This document shows, piece by piece, positions 53,793-62,740 of a stretch of 64,000 nucleotides of DNA (the stretch's first letter is position 1; each line of letters opens with the position of its first letter). The notes beneath the pieces were generated by a model, which was not told the DNA's origin, did no database searches, and saw nothing but the letters and a program-made list of their open reading frames with translations. The position numbers and the translations under genes were made by a program. This stretch comes from Thalassolituus maritimus (GTDB taxonomy: Bacteria; Pseudomonadota; Gammaproteobacteria; Pseudomonadales; Oceanobacteraceae): NCBI RefSeq assembly GCF_900156675.1, contig NZ_FTOH01000007.1, forward strand, positions 1 to 64,000. Reading direction: 5' to 3'.

Positions 53793-54224
53793 ATGAAAAC
53801 TTACAGCGCAAAACCAGAAGCCGTAAAACGTGAGTGGTTTGTTGTTGATGCAGCTGATAAAACGCTGGGTCGCCTGGCCACTGAGGTTGCTCTCCGCCTG
53901 AGAGGAAAGCACAAGCCAGAATACACTCCACACGTTGACACCGGTGATTACATCGTTGTTATCAACGCAGACAAAGTAAAAGTAACCGGCAAGAAAGCTG
54001 GCGATAAGATGTACCATCGCCACACAGGTTACCCGGGTGGTCTGAAATCGATCTCTTTTGAGAAGCTGATCGATTACAAACCAGAACAGGTAATCGAACT
54101 TGCGGTGAAAGGCATGCTTCCTAAGAATCCTCTTGGTCGTGCTATGTTCAAGAAAATGAAAGTTTACGCAGGTACTGAGCACCCACATACTGCTCAGCAA
54201 CCGCAAGAACTGAAACTGGGATAA
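53793..54224 (+). CDS. rplM: 50S ribosomal protein L13
   Basis: 143 aa from the ATG at 53793 ([20 protein letters not shown]), the normal family start. [20 protein letters not shown] and [14 protein letters not shown] are typical. Binds 23S rRNA early in 50S assembly. Directly followed by rpsI. Confidence 0.98.
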   Translation: MKTYSAKPEAVKREWFVVDAADKTLGRLATEVALRLRGKHKPEYTPHVDTGDYIVVINADKVKVTGKKAGDKMYHRHTGYPGGLKSISFEKLIDYKPEQVIELAVKGMLPKNPLGRAMFKKMKVYAGTEHPHTAQQPQELKLG

Positions 54225-54228
54225 GATG

Positions 54229-54621
54229 ATGGCAGTAACACAATACTATGGTACCGGTCGTCGTAAGACCTCCACCGCGCGCGTCTTTCTGCGTCCTGGT
54301 ACTGGCAGCATCGTAGTAAACAAGCGTCCTCTGGACGAGTACTTCGGTCGTGAAACGGCTCGTATGGTTGTTCGTCAGCCACTCGAACTGACTGAAAGCC
54401 TCGAAAAGTTCGACGTGATCATCAACGTACAAGGCGGTGGCGGTAATGGCCAGGCCGGTGCAATCCGTCACGGTATCACCCGTGCACTGATGCAGTACGA
54501 TGAAACTCTGCGTCCTTCACTGCGTGCAGCGGGTTACGTTACTCGTGACGCTCGTGAAGTTGAACGTAAGAAAGTGGGTCTGCGTAAAGCACGTAAGAAG
54601 CCACAGTTCTCCAAGCGTTAA
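54229..54621 (+). CDS. rpsI: 30S ribosomal protein S9
   Basis: 130 aa. The second ATG (54229) gives [39 protein letters not shown] and the basic tail [11 protein letters not shown], which reaches the P-site tRNA, confirm S9. Cotranscribed with rplM. Confidence 0.98.
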   Translation: MAVTQYYGTGRRKTSTARVFLRPGTGSIVVNKRPLDEYFGRETARMVVRQPLELTESLEKFDVIINVQGGGGNGQAGAIRHGITRALMQYDETLRPSLRAAGYVTRDAREVERKKVGLRKARKKPQFSKR

Positions 54622-54642
54622 TCCAACGCTGCAGAGCAGAAA

Positions 54643-54679
54643 GAAGCGCTTATTGGCACAGATCAATAAGCGCTTTTTT
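54643..54679 (+). terminator. rplM-rpsI terminator
   Basis: AAGCGCTTATTG, 8-nt loop, CAATAAGCGCTT followed by T8. Confidence 0.92.
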
Positions 54680-54844
54680 TATGCCCAAAACCCCATGCCT
54701 TGTGGGTATTTCTGGTTGTTTCCTGACCCTGTTTTCTCTATTATGTGCGCCGCCCTGTATGCTACGCTTGATCTGTATAAATTATGTACAACTAGCGCAG
54801 GTCGTGTAGCTGCATAAGAATTTAAATGATGGGAGAAGATGGTA

Positions 54845-55441
54845 ATGAGTCAAGACGGCGTTAATAAGGCCCGGCGTACTCTGCTGGTCGGCGCTACTGC
54901 CGGTGTCGGTGCTGTCGGTGCTGGCTTCCTTGCGGTGCCCTTCGTTAAGTCCTGGATGCCAAGCGAAAAAGCAAAGGCAGCAGGTGCTCCGGCGAAGATC
55001 GATGTCAGCAAAGTTGAGCCAGGTGCAATGGTCACCGCTGAATGGCGTGGTAAGCCGGTGTATGTCGCCCGCCGTACCGAAGACATGCTGAATACTCTGG
55101 AAGGCCTCGCTGGCCGGTTGAAAGATCCTGAGAACGCTAATAAAGCGCAGCAGCCTGAATACGCTGACAACGTTTACCGTTCCCGCAAGCCTGAGCTGAT
55201 CGTTCTGCTGGGTGTATGTACTCACCTGGGTTGTGCACCTAAGTATGTACCTGAAGTTGAGCCTCAGCCGTTTGATCCAAACTGGCAGGGTGGTTGGTTC
55301 TGCCCATGTCACGGTTCGCGCTTCGACCTGTCTGGCCGTGTATACGGTGGTTCTCCGGCGTCTGACAACCTGGTTGTCCCTGCCTACATGTTCGAGAGCG
55401 ACAACGTAGTCGTGGTCGGTGTTGATGAGGAGAACGCGTAA
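54845..55441 (+). CDS. petA: Ubiquinol-cytochrome c reductase Rieske subunit
   Basis: 198 aa. The ATG at 54845 lies 9 nt after GGGAG. An N-terminal ARRTLLVGATAG twin-Arg-like anchor, then the Rieske cluster: CTHLGC and CPCHGSRFD. Complex III subunit taking electrons from ubiquinol. Its stop overlaps the petB ATG by 1 nt. Confidence 0.96.
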   Translation: MSQDGVNKARRTLLVGATAGVGAVGAGFLAVPFVKSWMPSEKAKAAGAPAKIDVSKVEPGAMVTAEWRGKPVYVARRTEDMLNTLEGLAGRLKDPENANKAQQPEYADNVYRSRKPELIVLLGVCTHLGCAPKYVPEVEPQPFDPNWQGGWFCPCHGSRFDLSGRVYGGSPASDNLVVPAYMFESDNVVVVGVDEENA

Positions 55442-56667
55442 TGAGCCAGAACACCAATAAAATCATGGCCTGGATCGACGACCGTCTGCCGGTTACCCAG
55501 ACCTATGAAAAGCATATGTCTAAGTACTATGCTCCGAAGAACTTCAACTTCTGGTACTTCTTCGGCGTACTTTCTATGCTCATGCTTGTTAACCAGATCC
55601 TGACGGGTATCTGGCTGACCATGCAGTTCACGCCAAGCGCTGAAGCTGCTTTCGCATCGGTTGAATACATCATGCGTGACGTAGAGTGGGGCTGGCTGAT
55701 CCGCTACATGCACTCCACCGGCGCGACCTTCTTCTTCGTTGCAGTATACCTCCACATGATGCGTGCGATTCTGTACGGGTCATACCAGAAGCCACGTGAG
55801 CTGATCTGGATCTTCGGTATGCTGATCTACCTGGCCCTGATGGCTGAAGCCTTCATGGGTTACGTACTGCCATGGGGCCAGATGTCCTACTGGGGTGCAC
55901 AGGTAATTATTTCTCTGTTCTCTGTTATGCCATACGGCGACCTGCTGACTGAGTGGATCCGTGGTGACTTCCTGATTTCAGGCGCTACCCTGAACCGCTT
56001 CTTCGCTCTGCACGTTGTTGCTGTACCTCTGGTTATTGTTGCTCTCGTTGTTATGCACCTGCTGGCGCTGCACGAAGTAGGCTCTAACAACCCAGATGGC
56101 GTTGATATCAAGAAGCACAAAGACGAAAACGGCAAGCCACTCGATGGCATCCCATTCCACCCTTACTACACCGTTCACGATCTGGTGGGTATTGTGGTCT
56201 TCCTGATGGTGTTCTGTACTGTGCTGTTCTTCTTCCCAGAAGGTAACGGCTTCATGCTGGAATACGCTAACTTCGAGCCTGCGAACGGTCTGAAGACACC
56301 TGAGCACATTGCTCCTGTATGGTACTTCGGTGCGTTCTACGCCATCCTGCGTGCGGTTCCGGATAAGCTGCTGGGTGTAATCGCTATGGGTGCCGCTATT
56401 GCTGTACTGTTCGTACTGCCTTGGCTGGATCGTAGCCCGGTACGCAGCTGGCGCTACAAAGGTATCGTTAGCCGTATCTACATCGTGATCTTTGGCTTTA
56501 ACTTCGCACTGCTGACCTGGTTGGGTACACAGCCTGCAACTGAGCTTCTGACTCTGATCGCTCAGATCGCATCTGTTATCTACTTTGGTTACTTCGCCTT
56601 CCTGCCACTGGCGCCGAAGTTCGAAAAAACCAAGCCTGTCCCTGAGCGCGTAACTGGAGGCCACTAA
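55441..56667 (+). CDS. petB: Cytochrome b of complex III
   Basis: 408 aa, about eight membrane helices. Haem-ligating His pairs in the RYMHSTGATFFFVAVYLHMM and RFFALHVVAVPLVIV/MHLLALHEVG helices, and the Qo-site PEWY equivalent as APVWYFGAFYAIL. Part of petABC. Confidence 0.97.
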   Translation: MSQNTNKIMAWIDDRLPVTQTYEKHMSKYYAPKNFNFWYFFGVLSMLMLVNQILTGIWLTMQFTPSAEAAFASVEYIMRDVEWGWLIRYMHSTGATFFFVAVYLHMMRAILYGSYQKPRELIWIFGMLIYLALMAEAFMGYVLPWGQMSYWGAQVIISLFSVMPYGDLLTEWIRGDFLISGATLNRFFALHVVAVPLVIVALVVMHLLALHEVGSNNPDGVDIKKHKDENGKPLDGIPFHPYYTVHDLVGIVVFLMVFCTVLFFFPEGNGFMLEYANFEPANGLKTPEHIAPVWYFGAFYAILRAVPDKLLGVIAMGAAIAVLFVLPWLDRSPVRSWRYKGIVSRIYIVIFGFNFALLTWLGTQPATELLTLIAQIASVIYFGYFAFLPLAPKFEKTKPVPERVTGGH

Positions 56668-56668
56668 G

Positions 56669-57436
56669 ATGAAACTGGGCATGAAAAAGATATTTGCACT
56701 GGTTGCTGCCTTCGTCCCAGCGCTCGCTCTGGCTGCTGGCAGCAGCGTTCCACTGGATGAGCACCGTACTGACCTGCATGACACCGCGTCACTGCAGCGT
56801 GGTGCTCAGACTTTTGCTAACTACTGCATGGGCTGTCACTCTATGGAGCACGCCCGTTACAACCGCGTAGCGAAAGATCTGGATATTCCAGAAGAACTGA
56901 TGATGGAAAACCTTGTATTCGCCGACAAGAAGTTCGGTGACAAGATGACCATCGCAATGGATCAGGTAGATTCTAAGCGTTGGTTCGGTGCTACGCCTCC
57001 GGATCTGACACTGGTTGCACGTGTACGCCGTCCTGACTGGCTGTACACCTACCTGCGCAGCTTCTACGAAGACGACAGCCGTCCATGGGGCGTTAACAAC
57101 GTTGTCTTCAAAGATGTAGGTATGCCACACGTTCTGGCAGAGCTGCAGGGTAATCAGGTACTGGGTACTGCACTGGTTGAAGAGGGTTTCGACACTCTGA
57201 CTGGTCAGCCTATCATGGTCGAAAAAGAGCATGTCCTGTACATCGAAGAAGAAGGCACGCTGTCTGCTGATGAGTACGACAAGCTGGTCTACGACCTCGT
57301 GAACTTCATGGTTTACATGGCTGAGCCAATCGCTGTTGAGCGTGAGCGTCTCGGTTGGTGGGTTCTGCTGTTCCTGGCCATCTTCTTTGTACCGGTATAC
57401 TTCCTGAACAAAGAGTTCTGGCGCGATATTAAGTAA
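56669..57436 (+). CDS. petC: Cytochrome c1
   Basis: 255 aa. Signal peptide ending ALA, haem motif CMGCH near residue 51, Met-ligand region KDVGMPHVLAELQG, and a C-terminal membrane anchor (WWVLLFLAIFFVPVYFLNKE). Passes electrons to soluble cytochrome c. One base separates it from petB. Confidence 0.97.
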   Translation: MKLGMKKIFALVAAFVPALALAAGSSVPLDEHRTDLHDTASLQRGAQTFANYCMGCHSMEHARYNRVAKDLDIPEELMMENLVFADKKFGDKMTIAMDQVDSKRWFGATPPDLTLVARVRRPDWLYTYLRSFYEDDSRPWGVNNVVFKDVGMPHVLAELQGNQVLGTALVEEGFDTLTGQPIMVEKEHVLYIEEEGTLSADEYDKLVYDLVNFMVYMAEPIAVERERLGWWVLLFLAIFFVPVYFLNKEFWRDIK

Positions 57437-57461
57437 TTTCGCTTAATTGAGCCTGAGTCAG

Positions 57462-57492
57462 AGCCCGACCGCCTTAAACAGCGGTCGGGCTG
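57462..57492 (+). terminator. petABC terminator
   Basis: AGCCCGACCGC pairs with GCGGTCGGGCT around an 8-nt loop. The T-run is weak (TGTATT), so some read-through to sspA is possible. Confidence 0.7.
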
Positions 57493-57548
57493 TATTCGTT
57501 TCAGGCCGTGCCCAATTAACTATTCGCAGTTATAAAAGAGAGGAAACT

Positions 57549-58175
57549 ATGGGAGTTGTAGCCAAGCGCTCTTCCATGACGTTCTTATCCGATGCGGCTG
57601 ATCACTACAGCCACCGTGTACGCATCGTACTCGCCGAGAAAGGCGTTACGGTTGATATTCACGATATCGACCCGGATAACAAGCCAGAAGATCTGGCCAC
57701 ACTGAACCCGTACAACAGCCTGCCAACCCTGGTAGACCGCGAGCTGGTTCTGTATGAGCCAAACGTAATGATGGAATACCTCGATGAGCGTTTTCCTCAC
57801 CCGCCACTGCTGCCAGTATATCCGGTAGCGCGTGCGCAGAGCCGTCTGTGGATGCACCGCATCGAACGCGACTGGTGTGGTCTGATCGAAACTATCCTGA
57901 CCGGCAAACCAAAGGATGCAGACAAGGCGCGTAAAGCACTGACTGACAGCCTGGTTGCGACGACTCCTATCTTCACTGAGATGCCGTTCTTCATGAGCGA
58001 AGAGTTCTCAATTGTAGATTGCTGTGTCGCTCCTATCCTGTGGCGTCTGCCGCAGCTTGGTATCGAGCTGCCTGAAAAGCAGTGCAAGCCATTGATTCAG
58101 TACATGGAGCGTTTGTTCGAGCGCGAAAGCTTCCAGGCATCACTGTCTGAAGCTGAACGCGAGATGCGCGACTGA
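57549..58175 (+). CDS. sspA: Stringent starvation protein A
   Basis: 208 aa from the ATG at 57549, with AGAGAGGA upstream. GST-like fold: [20 protein letters not shown], then [20 protein letters not shown]. SspA binds RNA polymerase and alters transcription in stress. Followed after 1 nt by sspB. Confidence 0.96.
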   Translation: MGVVAKRSSMTFLSDAADHYSHRVRIVLAEKGVTVDIHDIDPDNKPEDLATLNPYNSLPTLVDRELVLYEPNVMMEYLDERFPHPPLLPVYPVARAQSRLWMHRIERDWCGLIETILTGKPKDADKARKALTDSLVATTPIFTEMPFFMSEEFSIVDCCVAPILWRLPQLGIELPEKQCKPLIQYMERLFERESFQASLSEAEREMRD

Positions 58176-58176
58176 T

Positions 58177-58605
58177 ATGAAAGATAAGATGACACCCAGC
58201 CGTCCGTATCTGATGCGGGCGCTGAATGAATGGATCCTCGACAACGACTGCACACCGTATGTGCTGGTCGATGCCGGGCTCCCCAATGTTCAGGTTCCTG
58301 ACGATTACGTAAACAACGGACAGATCGTGCTGAACATCAGCCCATCTGCAGTACGCAGTCTGCTGATCAATCAGGATGGGCTGTCATTTAATGCACGCTT
58401 CGGTGGTGTTCCGATGGATATCTATGTGCCCCTGATTGCGATCCTGGCGATATACGCCAAGGAAAACGGTCAGGGCATGGTGTTCGGGTCTGAGGCCGGC
58501 GCGCCTGATCCGGATGATCCACCGCCTCCTCCAGGTAAGCCGGAGAAAACGAGCAAGTCTGATTCATCAGGTTCTGGTCGTCCGTCACTCAAGGTTGTTA
58601 AATAA
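58177..58605 (+). CDS. sspB: ClpXP specificity factor SspB
   Basis: 142 aa. SRPYLMRALNEWILDNDCTP and NGQIVLNISPSAVRSLLINQ form the ssrA-tag-binding domain; the flexible tail ends GRPSLKVVK, the ClpX-docking peptide as in E. coli (LRVVK). Delivers ssrA-tagged proteins to ClpXP. Confidence 0.96.
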   Translation: MKDKMTPSRPYLMRALNEWILDNDCTPYVLVDAGLPNVQVPDDYVNNGQIVLNISPSAVRSLLINQDGLSFNARFGGVPMDIYVPLIAILAIYAKENGQGMVFGSEAGAPDPDDPPPPPGKPEKTSKSDSSGSGRPSLKVVK

Positions 58606-58627
58606 CAGCGTTAAGTGAGTGCACACA

Positions 58628-58650
58628 AACCGCCTACGGGCGGTTTTTTA
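58628..58650 (+). terminator. sspAB terminator
   Basis: AACCGCC, TACG loop, GGCGGTT, then T-run. Confidence 0.85.
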
Positions 58651-58719
58651 ATGCCTGCTTAAAACTAAACCGGGTTTTACACTGTCGTAATTTTACTGAA
58701 TTAAAGAACGAGGCATAAC

Positions 58720-59070
58720 GTGGCAACACCGGAAGATCTTGAACGCCTTAAGCAGGTAGAGCGGTTTGCGCGCATGATGGATGCGCAGTTCAGGATTCCG
58801 TTTACACGCTTTTCGATTGGTCTCGATGGAATTATTGGTTTGCTACCCGGGATAGGTGATGGTGCGTCTTTCCTTATGGCGCTCTATCCTGTCGTTCTTG
58901 CGCACAGATCAGGGGCTGGCTTCTGGCTGAAATTCCGTATGGTGATGAACATAGCTGTCGATACCGTGATTGGTGCAATACCACTGATCGGTGACCTATT
59001 CGATATTGGCTTTAAAGCCAACCTTCGAAACGCAAAACTGCTGCGTAAGTTTCTGGAAGAACGACAGTAG
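58720..59070 (+). CDS. DUF4112 membrane protein
   Basis: 116 aa, GTG start with GAGG upstream. IPFTRFSIGLDGIIGLLPGIGD and IGAIPLIGDLFDIGFKANLRN are the two conserved DUF4112 blocks, on hydrophobic segments. Function of the family is unknown. Confidence 0.82.
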   Translation: MATPEDLERLKQVERFARMMDAQFRIPFTRFSIGLDGIIGLLPGIGDGASFLMALYPVVLAHRSGAGFWLKFRMVMNIAVDTVIGAIPLIGDLFDIGFKANLRNAKLLRKFLEERQ

Positions 59071-59097
59071 TATTCACTGAGCGAAGTTATAGCTCTG

Positions 59098-59535
59098 CTA
59101 CACCAGAGCGATAACAACCCCATAGAACAAGATAAGAAAACCACCGATTTCCGCCGCGATCAGTGTCCACATATAGACAGGAATCGACTTATGAACAAAG
59201 GTCGGCTTCTCTCCGTCTGACAGATGCAACTGATTGCGTGTGTCTTGTTTTATTCCGTGGATAAAGTAACTGATTACCGCAGTGGCAAAATACCCCACCA
59301 GAAGTATGACCGCTAATACCTCTAGCCAATCGGCTAACTCACTGATCAGAACAAACTGATAGATCAGCACGCAGGCAAACGCATACATTAAAGACGCTCG
59401 GTGACACACATCGATATAAATGTGAGCACGCCCCTTTGGTGAAGCAACGATCTGCTGATACTTAATCACGCCTGTGATCAGACCAAAAAGAAAGAACAAA
59501 CCGGCAGACAGAATAGAAATAACAGCCGCAGACAT
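59098..59535 (-). CDS. Four-span membrane protein of unknown function
   Basis: 145 aa. Hydrophobic segments near 4-22, 47-66, 73-92 and 123-143; a polar loop (KQDTRNQLHLSDGEKPTF) lies before the last. Not recognised. Convergent with the DUF4112 gene. Confidence 0.65.
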   Translation of the reverse strand: MSAAVISILSAGLFFLFGLITGVIKYQQIVASPKGRAHIYIDVCHRASLMYAFACVLIYQFVLISELADWLEVLAVILLVGYFATAVISYFIHGIKQDTRNQLHLSDGEKPTFVHKSIPVYMWTLIAAEIGGFLILFYGVVIALV

Positions 59536-59588
59536 AACAGAACCCTTTTACTGAAGATCATCAGTGTAATCAGACAAAGCCCGTGTGT

Positions 59589-59643
59589 GTAGGAGTGATG
59601 TTACTGCGTTGTGGGAGCGAATCAGCCGAAGGCTATTCGCGAT
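59589..59643. repeat. REP-like element, copy 1
   Basis: GTAGGAG at 59589, then GTGGGAGCGAATCAGCCG and AGGCTATTCGCGAT to 59643, an imperfect hairpin like Pseudomonas REPs. A near-identical copy lies at 62418-62488. Confidence 0.7.
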
Positions 59644-59769
59644 AGCAATAGAACAGGTTAGCAGCGCAGGCATCAAGCCAGACTTGAGCCTGACATTCAG
59701 GCTTACATTGAGACTGCTATGGCCCTCATGCATAATTGCCATAATAAGCACTTAACCAGGGAAGACATT

Positions 59770-60777
59770 GTGCCTGAACTACTTTTCCTCAAAGAGCCTG
59801 CCAAAGCATCAGATGTACTGCATGGACTGAGCACCGATGATACTCAACAGCTGTGTACGGCAAACCAGGTTATGCCGGGCACATCGCTGCCACGCTCTAC
59901 CGTTTTCAGCCTTGAGTCCGACAGTCTGTCGGTCAGTGTACGTAATCAACTGAACCGGGTAGCACCTGCTGAACGTCAGTGCATTGCGGGTGTCGCGGAA
60001 GCGTGCGGTGATGAAACTGCCGTTCTGGCCGCGTTTCTCGATCGTTATTTTGGCGATGAGAACATGGCACAGTTGAATGCTGCTATTAATGCGGGGTCGA
60101 CGGCGGCTTTCGCAAGACTGAACAACTTTGAAAAAGCCGTCGTTACCTATCAGAAGTCGCTTAACAATCTACGTAGTCTTGTGGAGTCTGGTAAATACGG
60201 ACGTGGGCAAGGTCAGCGCATTATCGAAGCCAAGCGCTCGGTGCGTATTGCCTATGCTGAACTGGCGAAGCGCTATGCTATCGAGCTTCAGAGTTTTTCA
60301 CCGGCTGCCCACCGCGCCAAAAACCGCGGCACAGCGTTCAGCAACGCGGAGCGTGGCATTACTCTGGCGAAGCGAAAACCGAGAGCGACTAAGCCGGATA
60401 TCCGGTTAAACGTTGAAGGGCAGCTACAGGCCAGCCAGATTGCGAAGATGGGTAAGCTGATCAATGGGCTCGGCACCGCGACGATTGTCGCCGATGGCGT
60501 ATTCCGAACGACGGAAGTTATGGGCATCGCTGAAGAGGGTGGTGACTGGATGCGTGCAGGTGCGCGAGAGGTGACTGGTTTTGGGCTGGGTACAGCTTCT
60601 GGGTTGTATGCAGGTGGTTTGGCCTACTCTGGTTTGATTGCTCTAGCTGGGCCCGTAGGATGGGGAGTGCTGGGAGCTATCTTTGCGGTTAGTTTAGCTG
60701 CTGGTTACCTCGCATCGACAATTGGTAGTGCTGCCGGAGAGAAGCTATCTGACCGTGTATGGGAGCTATCGCAGTGA
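59770..60777 (+). CDS. Putative pore-forming effector toxin
   Basis: 335 aa from GTG 59770, which has AGGGA 7 nt before it; ATG 59719 lacks a ribosome site. A soluble helical N-terminal ~240 residues with several conserved-looking Cys (CTANQ, CIAGVAEACG) leads to a Gly/Ala-rich hydrophobic hairpin (ASGLYAGGLAYSGLIALAGP, then VLGAIFAVSLAAGYLAS) near the C-terminus, like colicin-type or T6SS membrane-depolarising toxins. A small membrane protein gene overlaps its stop. No secretion marker such as a PAAR or VgrG is seen here. Inference only. Confidence 0.5.
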   Translation: MPELLFLKEPAKASDVLHGLSTDDTQQLCTANQVMPGTSLPRSTVFSLESDSLSVSVRNQLNRVAPAERQCIAGVAEACGDETAVLAAFLDRYFGDENMAQLNAAINAGSTAAFARLNNFEKAVVTYQKSLNNLRSLVESGKYGRGQGQRIIEAKRSVRIAYAELAKRYAIELQSFSPAAHRAKNRGTAFSNAERGITLAKRKPRATKPDIRLNVEGQLQASQIAKMGKLINGLGTATIVADGVFRTTEVMGIAEEGGDWMRAGAREVTGFGLGTASGLYAGGLAYSGLIALAGPVGWGVLGAIFAVSLAAGYLASTIGSAAGEKLSDRVWELSQ

Positions 60778-61133
60778 CTCTTTTTGATTACGTATTGGTC
60801 GCCTGGATGTGCTTGTTGATCTTGACCTGCGTATTCTGGATTTTGTTTAGCAGGAAGAATTTAAATGCGCTTGAAGAGCGCGCAAAGAAAGCTGGCTTGT
60901 ATGAGCAAGAGCCGGTAGATGTTATGGGGACCCGAGTCTTAATTATCTCCAATGTATTGGTATTGCCTACATATATTGCGAGGCGCTTTGAAGGCACACC
61001 GCTGGAGGGGATCTCAAAGATGAGGGCATATGCGAGTGTTGCTGACAGGCGCTCCGCTTTATTGCTGGTTCTCGCTATGCATACTTTGGCTTTATTAACC
61101 TTGGTAATTTACTTTTTACCTGTCGAAAGCTAG
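60774..61133 (+). CDS. Putative membrane immunity protein
   Basis: 119 aa from GTG 60774, 8 nt after GGGAG and overlapping the previous stop (GTGA). Two or three hydrophobic segments (about 5-26, 63-72, 95-115) with a basic middle (FSRKNLNALEERAKKAG). An integral membrane protein coupled to a membrane-active protein is the usual toxin-immunity layout. No family recognised. Confidence 0.5.
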   Translation: MTLFDYVLVAWMCLLILTCVFWILFSRKNLNALEERAKKAGLYEQEPVDVMGTRVLIISNVLVLPTYIARRFEGTPLEGISKMRAYASVADRRSALLLVLAMHTLALLTLVIYFLPVES

Positions 61134-61193
61134 TAGGTCATTGTTCACCTTTGTCGGATTTTTCTAGTCCAGTATTCCGGCACCTCTTAAGCT

Positions 61194-61667
61194 TTATACT
61201 TCTTCAAACCTCGGTAGCGGCGGCATTTCTACCTCTTTCGCGTCTTTAGGAACTAACACCACTGATTCCCCGTCGGTCACGAGCTCATCGTTCTGGTTTA
61301 TCACTGTGCAAGCGAGGGTAGCGACTGGCTTGTGTTCGTGAAGTGCTATCACCTCCACGTTCACAGTTAACGTATCTCCCGGTCGCACTGGTGCTCTGAA
61401 GTTGAGCGTTTGCGACAGGTAGATGGTGCCGGGCCCCGGAAACTGAGTGCCCAGCATTCGGGAGATAAGAACGCCCGAGTACATACCGTGCGCAATGACA
61501 CCGCCGAAACGGGAGTGCTTTGCGTAATCGTGATCGAGGTGAACAGGGTTATTATCGCCGCTGGAGGCAGCAAACAGGCGTACGTCGCCTTCTGTGACAG
61601 TATGGGTTAATTGGTCGCTGTCCCCGATACTCAGTGAAGAATAGGCATGATTGATCGTCGATGACAT
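61194..61667 (-). CDS. MaoC-family (R)-specific enoyl-CoA hydratase
   Basis: 157-aa hot-dog protein. Hydratase-2 motif FAASSGDNNPVHLDHDYAKH (Asp/His catalytic pair, about 31-50) and GGVIAHGMYSGVLISRMLG. PhaJ-like; hydrates trans-2-enoyl-CoA and may feed storage polymer or fatty-acid metabolism. Confidence 0.9.
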   Translation of the reverse strand: MSSTINHAYSSLSIGDSDQLTHTVTEGDVRLFAASSGDNNPVHLDHDYAKHSRFGGVIAHGMYSGVLISRMLGTQFPGPGTIYLSQTLNFRAPVRPGDTLTVNVEVIALHEHKPVATLACTVINQNDELVTDGESVVLVPKDAKEVEMPPLPRFEEV

Positions 61668-61988
61668 AACACTGCTCCGCGGTAAGGTCAGGAGTCAGGT
61701 TAACGCGATGAGATGAAAAGGCGATGACGTAAGGCACAGGATCGTCGTCTTTGTTGGTGCTCTGATAAAGAGATGAACCTGTAGGAGGGGGTCATATCCC
61801 CGACATTCATGCGCCGGTTGTTCGCGATTGTTGAGCCTATGACAAGCCGATTTCCTCTCGGAGCACGCCGTAAATCCATCCCTGGGTGCTCGGGTGCCGC
61901 GTCCTTGCGGCACACGGCCAGCGACTTGCCAGAGACCCGTGTAGAATGGCAATGAATCATGCGAATCTATTACCCAGCGGTGAACTCT
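61668..61988. other. Intergenic region with repeat-like sequence
   Basis: Contains a variant REP-like unit (61781-61829) and a GGAGCACGCCGTAAATCCAT block (near 61859) of a kind I recall as a dispersed repeat in marine gammaproteobacteria, followed by a GTGCCGC...GCGGCAC hairpin (61893-61914). No gene seen. Confidence 0.5.
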
Positions 61989-62399
61989 ATGAAATACAAA
62001 GTCGGTTATGACACCCAAACCTCAGACGGCATCAAAGCTCTGTGGGAGTTACCAGCCGATGCGACCGTTCTCGACATTACCCCCATGGGCGATGTCTTCG
62101 TAGAGCTTCCAGACGGCGAGTTCCTGATGATCTCAGTCACCGATGGTGAGACGCTGAATGTCACTGAAGAGATCAAAGAATATGGTCTGCCGCCCGTAGA
62201 TGTAGCATTAGGCGACGACTGGTATCACCTGGATGCTCAGGCTGCGTTGTCGGAGGCGGGCTTAACTTTGAATACAAATGAGTGCTTCGGGTTTAAAACG
62301 CCGCTTTTTCAGGATGGCGATTACTCCGCTGAGAATATCGAGATTATGGATATTCTGGAGTATCACAAGCGGGTACATCAGAGCTTAGCTGCGAGCTAA
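61989..62399 (+). CDS. Tdi1-like (DUF1851) immunity-type protein
   Basis: 136 aa from ATG 61989. The C-terminal ECFGFKTPLFQDGDYS and ENIEIMDILEYH resemble the DUF1851 / T6SS immunity Tdi1 C-terminal domain, while the first half is strand-rich and acidic. No matching effector is next to it. It could be an orphan immunity gene. Confidence 0.5.
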   Translation: MKYKVGYDTQTSDGIKALWELPADATVLDITPMGDVFVELPDGEFLMISVTDGETLNVTEEIKEYGLPPVDVALGDDWYHLDAQAALSEAGLTLNTNECFGFKTPLFQDGDYSAENIEIMDILEYHKRVHQSLAAS

Positions 62400-62740
62400 A
62401 AAGCGACTCGCGGATTTGTAGGAGGGGATCCTATCCCTTATACCGCTATATCCATGTGGGAGCGAATCAGCCGGAGGCTATTCGCGATTGATAGTGAGGC
62501 CTCTGTTAAGTCGGCGAGACTTGCAGGAAGTGTCTCTATACCTCTGAGGCTGCGTTCTATATTAGGATCCTCCGAACTAGGTACCGCATGTGGAGAGGAG
62601 CCGAAGTATTAATCGGTAGTCGCTACCCATCCCTCATATGTAAAAGCTTTCCATCTCTGTGAATTTGTCTCGATACCTTCGAGGGTCGACACTCGATTCG
62701 ATATACGTTAGCTTCTTAATAATTACGTGGAGGGAATCTA
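62400..62740. other. Intergenic region with REP-like element
   Basis: Holds the REP copy at 62418-62488. The rest is AT-richer and holds the leader of the SIR2 gene. No other gene was seen. Confidence 0.5.
62418..62488. repeat. REP-like element, copy 2
   Basis: GTAGGAGGGGATCCTATCCC, then GTGGGAGCGAATCAGCCG with AGGCTATTCGCGAT at 62456-62488; 32 of 33 bases of the latter match 59611-59643. Confidence 0.7.

Noticed and set aside
55978-56784. 268-codon minus-strand frame opposite petB/petC
   Set aside because: Antisense to well-identified complex III genes.
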